Assembly: GCA_001725415.1 (NCBI GenBank)
Contig: MEGH01000040.1
Coordinates: forward strand, 1-64,000
Length of the DNA stretch: 64,000 nucleotides
Source: Pseudonocardia sp. SCN 73-27
GTDB lineage: Bacteria; Actinomycetota; Actinomycetes; Mycobacteriales; Pseudonocardiaceae
Direction of reading: 5' to 3'
A program made the translations under genes and the position numbers. The notes below the pieces were generated by a model that saw only the letters and a list, made by a program, of their open reading frames with translations, had not been told where the DNA came from and searched no databases. How positions within the stretch are numbered: position 1 is the stretch's first letter; each line of letters starts with the position of its first letter. Shown piece after piece: positions 44,607 to 53,366 of the stretch.

Positions 44607-46556
44607 GTGCCGCCGCCGGAGGTCGGGTTCGCCGACGTCGCGCTGATCGGCTTCTACCTGGCGACGCTCGCGATCCCCGGAGGGCTCGCCGGGTTCGCCG
44701 CCGGGCTGCGCGGGTGGACGCTCGCAGCGGCCGCCCCGCTGCTCACGTACGCGATCGCCGGTCTCGCCGGCCCGTGGACGACCGCACTCGGAATCGGGTG
44801 GTCGCCGCTGGTCTTCGGCATCGCCACCCTGGTGTTCGCCGCCGTGCTGTTCGCGGTGCGCGGCGTCCGGCGTGCCGAGCCGCGCGACCCGGTCGCGCCC
44901 TGGTCCGCCGGAGCACACGCCGGGGTGGCGGTCGTGGTCGCCTTCGCCGCAGCTGTCGGCGCGTACGCGATCCTCCGCGGCTTCCACCGGATCACGACGA
45001 TCCCGCAGGACTGGGATGCCGTCTTCCATGCCGACGGCATCAGATGGATCGCCCAGACCGGCGACGCCGGCCTCTTCGGCATGAGTCAGATCAACTGGTA
45101 CGAGGGCGGGGCGATCTTCTACCCGAACGCCTACCACCTGGTCGGTTCCGTCGTCTTCTCGATCACGCGGTACGACACCCCCGCCATCCTCAATGCGCAG
45201 ACCGTGCTGCTACCGGGTCTGGCGGCGCTCACCCTCGCGGCCCTCGTCCGGCGGATGGGGGGTGCTTCGATCCACGCCGCAGCGACGGCGGCCGTCGCCG
45301 TCGCGGGCAGTGCGCTGTACGACATGCTGTGGCGGGGCCCCCTGCTCCCCTACGCCACCGGCGTCGTTCTCACCCCGGCGTTCGTCCTCCTGCTGGCCCA
45401 CTTCCTCGACGCCAAGAAGATTCGAGCCCGGCTCGGCGGTCTGTTCGCGCTCGCGCTCGGCGCAGCGGGCCTGCTGTGCATCCATCCGGCCATGTTGTTC
45501 GGGGCGGTCGTGTTCGGCCTGCCCTACGTCGTCTGGCGATGGGTCCGCAGACCTCGGCGGCTGCGCAGCGAGCCGGCGCTCCTGATCGGAGCCGGCATCC
45601 TCGGGCTCGCCTTCTCGTTCCTGCAGATCCGGGGGTCCCTGTACAGCGCGGCGAGTTTCCCCGAGGTCGACTGGCCCGCCGTGTCGGGGTGGCGCCGTGC
45701 GGTGTTCGAGCTGGCGACCTTCGGGCACGCCGCCTCGACCGTTCAGGTCTGGCTGACGATCCTCGCGGTCGTCGGCGTCGTGATGTACTGGCGGCTCGGC
45801 GACCTGCGCTGGATCGCCGCCCCCATCGTCGTCTTCGGATTCCTCTTCGTCGTCACGGCGAGTTCGGATGCGGCCTGGGTCCAAGCCGTGACACGGCCCT
45901 GGTGGAACGACCGGTTCCGGCTCGCCGGACTGTTCGTCGTAGCGGCGGCCCCGGTCGTCGGACACGGTCTGGCGCAGCTCGCCGAGGCCGCAGGCTGGCT
46001 GCAGCGCCGGCTGGTTCGCAGGCTCGGGGACCGTCCCCGGTCGCGGGTCCTGCAGGTCGTACCTGCTGTCGTCGCCCTGGTCGTGTTCGTCGCCGTCACC
46101 CACGTTCTCTACGTGGGGCGCAACGCGGAGAAGATGGCCCTCAACACCGGAGACGGGCCCGCGGTGTCAGGGGGCGAGGTCGCCGCCATGGCCGAACTCG
46201 GCAGGATCGTCCCACCGGGCTCGAAGGTGATGAACGACCGCTACGACGGATCCGTCTGGATGTACGCCCTGGACGGGGTACGGCCCGTGGCCGGTCACTA
46301 CGACGCGACCAACCTCGGAGACACCGACATCGGGCTGCTCGAGCGCTCGTTCAACCGCTACGCCGTGGACCCCGCGGTCAGGGACGCGGTTCGCCGGCTC
46401 GACGTCCAGTACGCCGTCGTCGGCCAGGGCTTCCTTCGCGGGGACAGCACGCGCGCCGCCGGGCTCGTCGGGCTCGACGACCAGCCGTGGCTGGAAGTCG
46501 TCTATCGCAGCCCGCAGGCCGTCATTTATCGGGTGTTGCCGCTTCCGCCGGGCTGA
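44607..46556 (+). CDS. Rv3779-like (DUF6541) membrane glycosyltransferase
   Basis: This 649-residue protein has about twelve helices and a periplasmic tail. The first large loop reads PQDWDAVFHADGIRWIAQTG, then GGAIFYPNAYHLVGSVVF; the conserved WD, YP and H are those of the DUF6541 group. GTG 44607 follows GGAGG. In M. tuberculosis, Rv3779 of similar length and family is needed to add galactosamine to arabinan from a polyprenyl-phosphate donor. Here the gene is convergent with, and overlaps by 35 bp, a GT2 gene of the kind that makes such donors, which supports a transfer role for an amino sugar. Confidence 0.8.
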   Translation: MPPPEVGFADVALIGFYLATLAIPGGLAGFAAGLRGWTLAAAAPLLTYAIAGLAGPWTTALGIGWSPLVFGIATLVFAAVLFAVRGVRRAEPRDPVAPWSAGAHAGVAVVVAFAAAVGAYAILRGFHRITTIPQDWDAVFHADGIRWIAQTGDAGLFGMSQINWYEGGAIFYPNAYHLVGSVVFSITRYDTPAILNAQTVLLPGLAALTLAALVRRMGGASIHAAATAAVAVAGSALYDMLWRGPLLPYATGVVLTPAFVLLLAHFLDAKKIRARLGGLFALALGAAGLLCIHPAMLFGAVVFGLPYVVWRWVRRPRRLRSEPALLIGAGILGLAFSFLQIRGSLYSAASFPEVDWPAVSGWRRAVFELATFGHAASTVQVWLTILAVVGVVMYWRLGDLRWIAAPIVVFGFLFVVTASSDAAWVQAVTRPWWNDRFRLAGLFVVAAAPVVGHGLAQLAEAAGWLQRRLVRRLGDRPRSRVLQVVPAVVALVVFVAVTHVLYVGRNAEKMALNTGDGPAVSGGEVAAMAELGRIVPPGSKVMNDRYDGSVWMYALDGVRPVAGHYDATNLGDTDIGLLERSFNRYAVDPAVRDAVRRLDVQYAVVGQGFLRGDSTRAAGLVGLDDQPWLEVVYRSPQAVIYRVLPLPPG

Positions 46557-47595
46557 CTGCGCCGTGGCCTGCGGCCTTCTCCTGGTCGACCTCTGCCAGC
46601 GGCGGCAGGAGCGGGATCTCGCGCTTACCGCTCCGCGTCTGACGTGAGGGAGGTGCGGTCGGGCGGTCCGGACTCTCCTGGATGTCGAGCATCAGGGCGT
46701 ACATCAGCATCTGCATGCCCAACAGCCACGGTGCGACCGCCAGGACGACCGACCCCGCGGTCGCAGCCGGGGGGCCGAGTGTCTCGATGATCGTCCAGAT
46801 GCCGACGGCTGTGCCGAAGAGCGTCAGGAACAAGCCACCGAGGACGAACAACGCCACCGGCGAGAACGAGTGCACGACGTACTTCCACAGGAAGCGCCGC
46901 CACAGTCCGCGGACCAGCAGGTTGCTGATCTCCGGACCGACCCTGCTCAGCTTGATCGACGAGACCTCGTTGCCGTAGACGGCCGGGATCGGCACATCCG
47001 TGGCGGGCACACGCAGGATGTTGAGATTGATCAAGACGTCGTTCTCGTAGGAGTACCGCTGCGCCAGCTGCTCCAGCGGCATTCGCTGCAACACGTCCCG
47101 ACGGGTGGCCGTGTAGCCATTCTGCGGGTCGAAGATGTGCCAGTAGCCGGAGGCGAACTTCGTCAGGAACGACAGGACGATGTTGCCGAAGATCCGGTAC
47201 TTCGGCATGCCGTGATAGGAACCCGTCGAGAAGAACCTATTGGCCTTCGCGAAGCCGTACCCGTCGTGGACGATCGGATCGAGCAGCGCCGGAAGGTACG
47301 TCGGGTCCATCTGCGCATCGCCGGCCATGACGACGTTGATGTCGGAGCCGAGGTCGAGCGCGGCCCGGTGGCCGGTCACGATCGCACCGCCGACGCCCGT
47401 GTTCTTCTCGTGACGGATCACCGTCACCCGAGGGTCTCCGACAGCCTTCGCCACCTCGGACGTCCGGTCCGGGCTGTGGTCGTCCACGATGACGATGAGG
47501 TCGACAAAGTCGGGCATGGTCGTGATGACCTGCCCGATCAGCTTCTCCTCCTTGAACGCCGGCACCACCGCGGCGATCCGGTGACCCTCGTACAC
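46522..47595 (-). CDS. Polyprenyl-phosphate-sugar synthase (GT2, PpgS/GtrB-like)
   Basis: This 357-residue protein has a GT2 catalytic domain. RIAAVVPAFKEEKLIGQVI and LIVIVDDHSPDRTSEVA begin it; VVMAGDAQMDP is the metal site, and PQNGYTATRRDVL is the acceptor-side signature. Two membrane helices follow at about residues 245-315, and then a charged tail. That is the build of enzymes that join a nucleotide-activated sugar to polyprenyl phosphate. GTG start has AGGAGG upstream. It is the last gene of a leftward operon with a sugar oxidoreductase, a GtrA protein and an aminotransferase, so its sugar is probably the amino sugar made by them. Confidence 0.88.
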   Translation of the reverse strand: MYEGHRIAAVVPAFKEEKLIGQVITTMPDFVDLIVIVDDHSPDRTSEVAKAVGDPRVTVIRHEKNTGVGGAIVTGHRAALDLGSDINVVMAGDAQMDPTYLPALLDPIVHDGYGFAKANRFFSTGSYHGMPKYRIFGNIVLSFLTKFASGYWHIFDPQNGYTATRRDVLQRMPLEQLAQRYSYENDVLINLNILRVPATDVPIPAVYGNEVSSIKLSRVGPEISNLLVRGLWRRFLWKYVVHSFSPVALFVLGGLFLTLFGTAVGIWTIIETLGPPAATAGSVVLAVAPWLLGMQMLMYALMLDIQESPDRPTAPPSRQTRSGKREIPLLPPLAEVDQEKAAGHGAVSPAEAATPDK

Positions 47596-47609
47596 GAGCG
47601 AGTCCCTCC

Positions 47610-48554
47610 TCAGAGTCCGGCGGCGACGCGGACCTGCATGGCCAGCTCGAGCGCCCGCAGCCCGTCGATTCCGCTGACCCGCGGGGTCGTTCCATTCTGG
47701 ACCGACTGTACGAAGTGGGACAGCTCGAGGTAGAGCGGCTCGCCGCGGTGCTCGAGGAACGGCACCTCGACCACACCCGTCTGGCGGTAACGAGTTCCCT
47801 CGTCGGAAAGGTACTCGGAGTGGTCGACGCGGTTGATCGTCACGTCCTGGCGCAGCAGGTCTACGCTGACGAAGTCGGTCTCCCTGGTGAGCGAGAGCGT
47901 CCGGATCTTGTTCTGGCCGATCCGGCTCGCCGTCAACGCCGCGCTGACGCCGTTGTCGAACTCGATCAGCGCGCTGACCAGGTCCTCGGTCGCGGACCGG
48001 GTCCGTCGCGCGGTGGCGTGGACGCCGGTCGGCTTCCCTCCGGCCAACGACGCGACGATGTCGAGGTCGTGGATCATCAGGTCGAGAACCACCCCGACCT
48101 CGACCCGGCTGCTGTAGGGGCTGATCCGTGCAGCTTCGAGGTGCACGATGCCCTCGGAGAGCCGGTCGAGTTCGAGGATCGCCGGGTTGAAGCGCTCGAC
48201 GTGCCCCACCTGCAGCAGCACTCCGGCCGCGTCCGCCGCGTCGACCAGCCGGATCGCGTCGTCGACAGATGTGGCGATCGGCTTCTCGACGAGCAGGTGG
48301 ATCCCGCGAGCGACGAGCTCCAGCGCATGTTCGACGTGCTGCGAGCTCGGGGAGGCGATGACCGCACAGTCCGCGACGACGTCACCGAGCTCGGTCGTCG
48401 CCTTCGCACCGCACGTCGCCGCGAGCCGCTCGGCCCGCTCGATGTCGGTGTCCACGACGAAGGTGACGTCCACGTCGGGGAGGGACCGCGCGATACGGGC
48501 ATGGTTCGTGCCCATGATCCCGGCGCCGACGATCGCGAACTTCAGCTGGCTCAT
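47610..48554 (-). CDS. Gfo/Idh/MocA-family sugar oxidoreductase (GnnA/WbpB-like)
   Basis: This 314-residue enzyme has an N-terminal Rossmann domain (LKFAIVGAGIMGTNHARI) and the EKP motif in LLVEKPIAT, where lysine is catalytic, plus a C-terminal sheet domain. It should oxidise a nucleotide sugar hydroxyl with NAD(P). Its partner genes point to GnnA or WbpB chemistry, oxidation at C3 of a UDP-sugar before transamination. Start ATG overlaps the GtrA stop as ATGA. The exact sugar is not shown by the sequence. Confidence 0.88.
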   Translation of the reverse strand: MSQLKFAIVGAGIMGTNHARIARSLPDVDVTFVVDTDIERAERLAATCGAKATTELGDVVADCAVIASPSSQHVEHALELVARGIHLLVEKPIATSVDDAIRLVDAADAAGVLLQVGHVERFNPAILELDRLSEGIVHLEAARISPYSSRVEVGVVLDLMIHDLDIVASLAGGKPTGVHATARRTRSATEDLVSALIEFDNGVSAALTASRIGQNKIRTLSLTRETDFVSVDLLRQDVTINRVDHSEYLSDEGTRYRQTGVVEVPFLEHRGEPLYLELSHFVQSVQNGTTPRVSGIDGLRALELAMQVRVAAGL

Positions 48555-49018
48555 TCTTTCCCTACGGTCGGGCTACCGGGTGTCGGCTTGTCGGCCTCAC
48601 GGAACACCCAGAGCTGATACACGAAGTAGTTCCACACCGTCGTCATCCCGACGGCCACGATCTTGCCGATCTGGTAGCCGAGGCCAAGATGGTCGGCCAG
48701 CGCGATGACCCCGAGCGTCGCGAGGTAGTTGACGCCGAGCAGCACGAAGTACCGGACGATCTGGCGGTGCGCCATTCCACGCGCACCGAAGGTCACGTAC
48801 TTGTTGGTCAGGAAGACGACGGCGAGGCTGGCCCAGAACGCGATCGTCGTCGCGACCCAGACCGGCGTGCCGACGACCTCTCGGAAGAAGACCAGCATTC
48901 CGAAGTCGACAGCGAAGCCGACGAGGCCGACGGCGACGTAGATCGCGAAGCGACGGAGGCTCACCGATGCGATGAGCTTCCTCAGCTTCGACGGCGCCGC
49001 CGCGGCCGAGTCCGTCAC
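48551..49018 (-). CDS. GtrA-family membrane protein of sugar-modification locus
   Basis: This 155-residue protein has four helices in the GtrA pattern (LRRFAIYVAVGLVGFAVDFGM; FWASLAVVFLTNKYVTFG; YFVLLGVNYLATLGVIALAD). It is the second GtrA gene of the window. GtrA proteins move or help use polyprenyl-phosphate sugars; in mycobacteria Rv3632 of this family partners PpgS. Start GTG overlaps the aminotransferase stop and its stop overlaps the Gfo/Idh start, so it is co-translated with sugar enzymes. Confidence 0.87.
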   Translation of the reverse strand: MTDSAAAAPSKLRKLIASVSLRRFAIYVAVGLVGFAVDFGMLVFFREVVGTPVWVATTIAFWASLAVVFLTNKYVTFGARGMAHRQIVRYFVLLGVNYLATLGVIALADHLGLGYQIGKIVAVGMTTVWNYFVYQLWVFREADKPTPGSPTVGKE

Positions 49019-50133
49019 GACACGACGTCCCGAACGGCGTCGGCGATGCGCTCCAGGTCGTCCTCGCTGAGGTGTGCGTGCACAGGAAGCGACACGCAGC
49101 GGGCCGCGACCTGAGCCGCGACCGGGGTGTCCTCGACGACGACGCGAGGGTGGCCGCTGTAGCAGGCGTAGTCGCCTGCGAGCTTCGGGTAGTAGATGCC
49201 GCTTCCGACGCCCCGCTCCGCAAGTCCTGCCACGAACGCGTCCCGGTCCCGGCCTTCGTCGAGCAGGACGGTGTACTGGTGCCACACGTGCTCGCGTCCG
49301 GGCAGCACAGCCGGCAGCGACAGACCGTCCACGTCCGCGAGGCGTTCGGACAGCGTCGCGGCGTTGTGCCTGCGACGGGCCACCTGCTCCTCGTAGCGCG
49401 CGATCTGCGGCAGTCCGACGGCGGCGGCGAGATCGGTCATCCGGTAGTTGTGACCGACCATCTCGTACTCGTAGCGGGCCCGCATGCCCTGGTTGCGCAT
49501 GATGCGGAGCCGGTCGGCGACATCGTCGTCCGACGTCGTGATCATGCCGCCCTCGCCGGTCGTGAGGTTCTTGGTGGCATAGAACGAGAAGCAGCCGACA
49601 CCGAAGGACCCGGCGGCGCGGCCCTTGTAGCGCGCGCCGTGCGCCTGGGCCGCGTCCTCGACGATGCGGAGGTCGTTCGCGGCGGCGATCTCGGAGAGCG
49701 GGTCCATGTCCGCGGTCTGCCCGAACAGGTGCACGGGCATCAGCACGCTCGTCGAACCGGTCACGGCCTTCTGCACCGAGACGGGGTCGAGGGCGAAGTC
49801 GTCGGTCGCGATGTCGGCGAAGCGGACGGTGGCGCCCGTCGCGAGCACGGCGTTCACGGTGGCGATGAAGGTGAACGGCGAGGTGAGCACCTCGTCGCCC
49901 TCGCCGACGCCGATCCCGAGAAGCGCGGCGGTCAGCGCGGTGCTGCCGTTGTTGACCGCGACGGCGTGCGGTACGCCGGTCAACTCCGCGAAGGCCTGCT
50001 CGAACTCGGCCACCTTGCGACCCTGCGCAATCTGGCCGGAGCGGAGGACTTCGACGACCGAGCGTTCGACCTCGTCGTCCAGGACGACGGTCGAGACATG
50101 GATCGGACGACTCTCGGTACCGCTGCTGGTCAC
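49015..50133 (-). CDS. DegT/DnrJ/EryC1/StrS sugar aminotransferase (GnnB/WbpE-like)
   Basis: This 372-residue PLP enzyme has the family core. AFAELTGVPHAVAVNNGSTAL comes first, VEDAAQAHGARYKG holds the PLP-contacting aspartate, and FYATKNLTTGEGGMIT contains the Schiff-base lysine. GHNYRMTDLAAAVGL follows. It should transaminate a keto-sugar nucleotide, most likely the product of the Gfo/Idh enzyme two genes downstream. GTG start. It is divergent from the LpxA-like gene across 63 bp. Confidence 0.92.
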   Translation of the reverse strand: MTSSGTESRPIHVSTVVLDDEVERSVVEVLRSGQIAQGRKVAEFEQAFAELTGVPHAVAVNNGSTALTAALLGIGVGEGDEVLTSPFTFIATVNAVLATGATVRFADIATDDFALDPVSVQKAVTGSTSVLMPVHLFGQTADMDPLSEIAAANDLRIVEDAAQAHGARYKGRAAGSFGVGCFSFYATKNLTTGEGGMITTSDDDVADRLRIMRNQGMRARYEYEMVGHNYRMTDLAAAVGLPQIARYEEQVARRRHNAATLSERLADVDGLSLPAVLPGREHVWHQYTVLLDEGRDRDAFVAGLAERGVGSGIYYPKLAGDYACYSGHPRVVVEDTPVAAQVAARCVSLPVHAHLSEDDLERIADAVRDVVS

Positions 50134-50196
50134 GAAACGTCAGGGTAACGGGACCGCTTCCGGATGCATCGACCGGCGCCTCTACCGTGTGTCGCC

Positions 50197-50889
50197 GTGA
50201 CGGTCCATTCCAGCGTCGTCCTGTCGAAGGGCGTCGAGCTCGGCGAACGTGTCGTGATCGGCCCGAACACGGTCCTCCTGGGCCCGTGCACGATCGGCGA
50301 CGACGTGTGGATCGGCCCCGGCTGTGTCATCGGCACCCCGCCCGAGCTCACGAGCGCCCGGCAGAACGCGGCGTGGGACGACGACCTCGACCATCACGGC
50401 GTCGAGATCGGTGCGGGAAGTGTCATACGTGAGATGTCCTCCATCCAGCAGGGCAGCCGACGGCCGACTCATCTCGGTGCGGGCTGCTGGCTGCTCAGCC
50501 GCAGCTACGTGGCGCACGACTGCATCCTCGAGGACGGCGTCACGACCTCGGCCGGCGTGACGCTCGGTGGTCATTCCCAGGTCGGTGCCGGCGCCACGAT
50601 CGGGATGAACGCCACAGTGCACCAGCGCAGGATCGTCGGCCCGGGCTCGATGGTCGGGATGTCTGCGGCGGTGACCCGCGACCTGCCCCCTTTCGCCAAG
50701 GCGTACGGGACTCCTGCGAGGACCCGCGGGGCGAACACCATCGGGATGTCACGCCAGGGCATCGACGCCGCCGAGACCGACGCGCTCGACGCCGCGTACC
50801 GGGAGGGGCGGGCGCCGGACGCGACGTTCGACGATCCGCGTCTCCGCGCTGCCTTCGAGTGGGTGGCGGACGCGGTCGCCCGCGTCTGA
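50197..50889 (+). CDS. LpxA-like left-handed beta-helix sugar N-acyltransferase
   Basis: This 230-residue protein has hexapeptide repeats from residue 1 to about 165 (IGPNTVLLGPCTIGDDVWIG; AGVTLGGHSQVGAGATIG) and a helical C terminus. SYVAHDCILEDG places H107 where LpxA has its catalytic histidine, and NTIGMSRQGI matches the NxIGxxRxG that binds the nucleotide sugar in LpxA. The organism has no lipid A genes in view, so it should acylate the amino group made by the divergent aminotransferase, as in GnnA-GnnB-LpxA sets. Chain length of the acyl group is unknown. GTG 50197 is preferred. Confidence 0.85.
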   Translation: MTVHSSVVLSKGVELGERVVIGPNTVLLGPCTIGDDVWIGPGCVIGTPPELTSARQNAAWDDDLDHHGVEIGAGSVIREMSSIQQGSRRPTHLGAGCWLLSRSYVAHDCILEDGVTTSAGVTLGGHSQVGAGATIGMNATVHQRRIVGPGSMVGMSAAVTRDLPPFAKAYGTPARTRGANTIGMSRQGIDAAETDALDAAYREGRAPDATFDDPRLRAAFEWVADAVARV

Positions 50890-50895
50890 CGCAGG

Positions 50896-51816
50896 TCAGC
50901 TGTAGACGGCGAGGACGAGCGTGGCGATCCACGCCAGCCCGAGCACCTGCAGGACGTGGTCCTTGATCGCGATCTCGTCGGGCGCCCCGCCGTTGCCGCT
51001 GTCGACGTCGACCGAGTAGCGCAGCACGGCGACGACGAAGGGCACGATCGAGATGATCGACCACACCGAGTTGTGGTGCGCCTCGCGGATCTCGAAGGCC
51101 CACAGGCAGTAGGTCATGATCAGCACTGTGGCCGACAACGCCCACACGAACCGCAGGTACGACGACGAGTAGCTCTCCAGCGACTTGCGGATCTTCGCGC
51201 CGGTGCGCTCGGCCAGCATCATCTCGGCGTAGCGCTTGCCCGCCACCATGAACAGCGAGCCGAACCCGGCGGCCAGCAGGAACCACTGCGACAGCGGAAT
51301 GCTCGCCGCGGCACCACCGGCGATGGCGCGGAGCAGGAAGCCGGAGGCGACGATGCAGATGTCGAGCACCGGCTGGTGCTTGAACCAGAAGCAGTAGCCC
51401 AGCTGCACCGCGATGTAGACGCCCAGCACGATGAGCAGCTGCAGCGACGCCAGGATGCTCAGCGCGAGCGAGCCGAGGATGAGGACGACGGCGAGGGCGT
51501 AGGCCAGCCGGACCGGGACGATGCCGGCGGCGATGGGCCGGCTGCGCTTCTTGGGGTGGGCGCGGTCGGCCTCGACGTCGTTGGCGTCGTTGACCAGGTA
51601 GATCGCGGAGGCGGCGAGCGAGAAGGCCACGAACGCGATGGCGAGGTGGTAGGCCGAGCGACCGTCGAACAGCTCGCCGGCCGCGAAGGGCGCGGCCAGC
51701 ACGAGGATGTTCTTGATCCACTGCTTGGGCCGCATGGTGCGCAGCAGGCCCAGGCCGATCCCGACCGGGGTGCGCACCACGGGCGCGGCGGTGGGCGGGG
51801 TGTCGGTGCTGGTCAT
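50896..51816 (-). CDS. ubiA: Decaprenyl-phosphate phosphoribosyltransferase (UbiA, DPPR synthase)
   Basis: This 306-residue membrane protein has eight to nine helices and the UbiA-type signature YLVNDANDVEADRAHPKKRSR, where NDxxDxxxD binds magnesium diphosphate. It transfers phosphoribose from PRPP to decaprenyl phosphate, the first step to the arabinose donor. ATG 51816 overlaps the PAP2 phosphatase stop as ATGA. Its mycobacterial counterpart is Rv3806c. Confidence 0.95.
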   Translation of the reverse strand: MTSTDTPPTAAPVVRTPVGIGLGLLRTMRPKQWIKNILVLAAPFAAGELFDGRSAYHLAIAFVAFSLAASAIYLVNDANDVEADRAHPKKRSRPIAAGIVPVRLAYALAVVLILGSLALSILASLQLLIVLGVYIAVQLGYCFWFKHQPVLDICIVASGFLLRAIAGGAAASIPLSQWFLLAAGFGSLFMVAGKRYAEMMLAERTGAKIRKSLESYSSSYLRFVWALSATVLIMTYCLWAFEIREAHHNSVWSIISIVPFVVAVLRYSVDVDSGNGGAPDEIAIKDHVLQVLGLAWIATLVLAVYS

Positions 51817-52415
51817 CGCTCGCCCGCCCGTCGCGCCGCCGATCGACGCAGCCACGCCCGGACGCCGCCGGCGACGCCCGCGCCGAGCGCGGAGCCGACG
51901 AGCACGTCGGACGGGTAGTGCACGCCCAGGACCAGCCGCGACAGCGCCATCGGCGGCACGATCACCGGCACCAGCGGCTTCTTCAGCATGCCCCCGTAGA
52001 GGACGGCGGCGGCCGTGGTCGAGGTGGCGTGGGCCGACGGGAAGCTCAGCCGGCTCGGCGTCGTGACCAGCACGCGGACCGAGGGGTCGTCGGGGCGGCG
52101 GCGGCGCACGACGCGCTTCACCGCGATCGAGGCGCCGTGCGCGGCGGCGACACCGGCGACGGCGCCGAGCCAGTCCCGGCGGCGCTCGCGGTCGACGGCG
52201 GCACCGACGAGCCCGAGGGCCAGCCAGCCGGCGGCGTGCTCACCGAACAGCGACATCCGGCGGGCGACCGTCACGACCGGCGGCTTCGCGGCGACGGCCT
52301 GGACCGCGTTGAGCATCCGGACCTCCGGGGCCCGGTCGGCTGCGTCGGGGACGACCGTGAGAACGGGCGGCGGGGCGGGTTCGGTCTCGCCCGGACGGAC
52401 GACGGGCTCGGCCAC
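51813..52415 (-). CDS. PAP2-family phosphatase of the DPA pathway (Rv3807c-like)
   Basis: This 200-residue protein has the three PAP2 motifs: KRVVRRRRPDD, SFPSAHATS and SRLVLGVHYPSD. A soluble N terminus of about 65 residues precedes three or four membrane helices. It should remove the 5-phosphate from decaprenyl-phosphoribose-5-phosphate made by UbiA, with which it is translationally coupled. Its order and partner agree with Rv3807c. GTG start. Confidence 0.9.
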   Translation of the reverse strand: MAEPVVRPGETEPAPPPVLTVVPDAADRAPEVRMLNAVQAVAAKPPVVTVARRMSLFGEHAAGWLALGLVGAAVDRERRRDWLGAVAGVAAAHGASIAVKRVVRRRRPDDPSVRVLVTTPSRLSFPSAHATSTTAAAVLYGGMLKKPLVPVIVPPMALSRLVLGVHYPSDVLVGSALGAGVAGGVRAWLRRSAARRAGER

Positions 52416-52484
52416 GGTGGTGGGCCTCCTGTGCGCCGGACCTGGGGTGGTGGCGCTGCTCGGCGGTTGTTCCGGCGCACGATG

Positions 52485-53339
52485 CTACGCGCGGCGGGTT
52501 TCCGCGGCGGTGTCGGGGAGGCCGGACGACGCCCACCGCTCCAGGACGCGGGCCACCCCGTCGTCGGTGTTGGGGGCGGTCACCTCGTCGGCGACGGCGA
52601 TCAGCGCCGGGTGCGCGTTGCCCATCGCGACACCGTGCCCGGCCCAGCGCAGCATCTCGATGTCGTTGGGCATGTCACCGAAGGCGATGACGTCGGTCGC
52701 GTCGATCCCGGCGGCACCTGCGACCTCGGCGAGCCCGGTGGCCTTCGTGATCCCCGGCGACGAGGCCTCGACGAGCCCGCCGGAGTGGGAGAACGTGAGG
52801 TCCACGGCGTCGCCGACCGCGGGGCCGAGCGCGGCCACCATCTCCTCCGACGTCATGCCGGGCATCCGGACCAGCAGCTTCACCGCCGGGCTGGACAGCA
52901 GGTCGGCGCGGTCCGTGCGGCCGCTGTCGTCGTCCTCCCAGGCGTGGCTGTAGCCCGGTTCGGCGAGGAACTGGCCGTCGACGTCGTCGAACGCGCCGGT
53001 GGCGACCCGTTCGACGGCGATGCCGCAGCCGGGCAGGGCGCGGTGGGCGGCGTCGGCGAGGAAGGCGAGGGTGTCGCGGTCGATCTCGCGGGCCCACAGC
53101 ACCCGGTCGGCGACGGCGTCGTAGAGGACGGCGCCGGTGGCGCACAACGCGAGCCGCACCGAGCCGAGCTGGGCGGCGACCGGCGGGATCCAGCGCGGGG
53201 GCCTCCCGGTGACCAGCACGAACCGGCCGCCGTCCGCGACGTAGTCGTCGACGGCGCGGGCGGTCCGCTCGGTCACCTGCAGCTGGGGGTCGAGCAGCGT
53301 CCCGTCGACGTCGGTCGCGACCAGCCGGGGTGCCTGCAC
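52485..53339 (-). CDS. HAD-superfamily Cof-type hydrolase
   Basis: This 284-residue protein has the HAD motifs: nucleophile ATDVDGTLLD at residue 7, threonine in LVTGRPP, lysine in GITKATGL, and AFGDMPNDIEML with the metal aspartates. The large insert is the Cof-type cap domain. It likely dephosphorylates sugar or nucleotide phosphates. A related gene (Rv3813c) lies near glf in M. tuberculosis. Confidence 0.92.
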   Translation of the reverse strand: MQAPRLVATDVDGTLLDPQLQVTERTARAVDDYVADGGRFVLVTGRPPRWIPPVAAQLGSVRLALCATGAVLYDAVADRVLWAREIDRDTLAFLADAAHRALPGCGIAVERVATGAFDDVDGQFLAEPGYSHAWEDDDSGRTDRADLLSSPAVKLLVRMPGMTSEEMVAALGPAVGDAVDLTFSHSGGLVEASSPGITKATGLAEVAGAAGIDATDVIAFGDMPNDIEMLRWAGHGVAMGNAHPALIAVADEVTAPNTDDGVARVLERWASSGLPDTAAETRRA

Positions 53340-53366
53340 GCGCCCCAGCCTACGAGGCGCCGGTCG

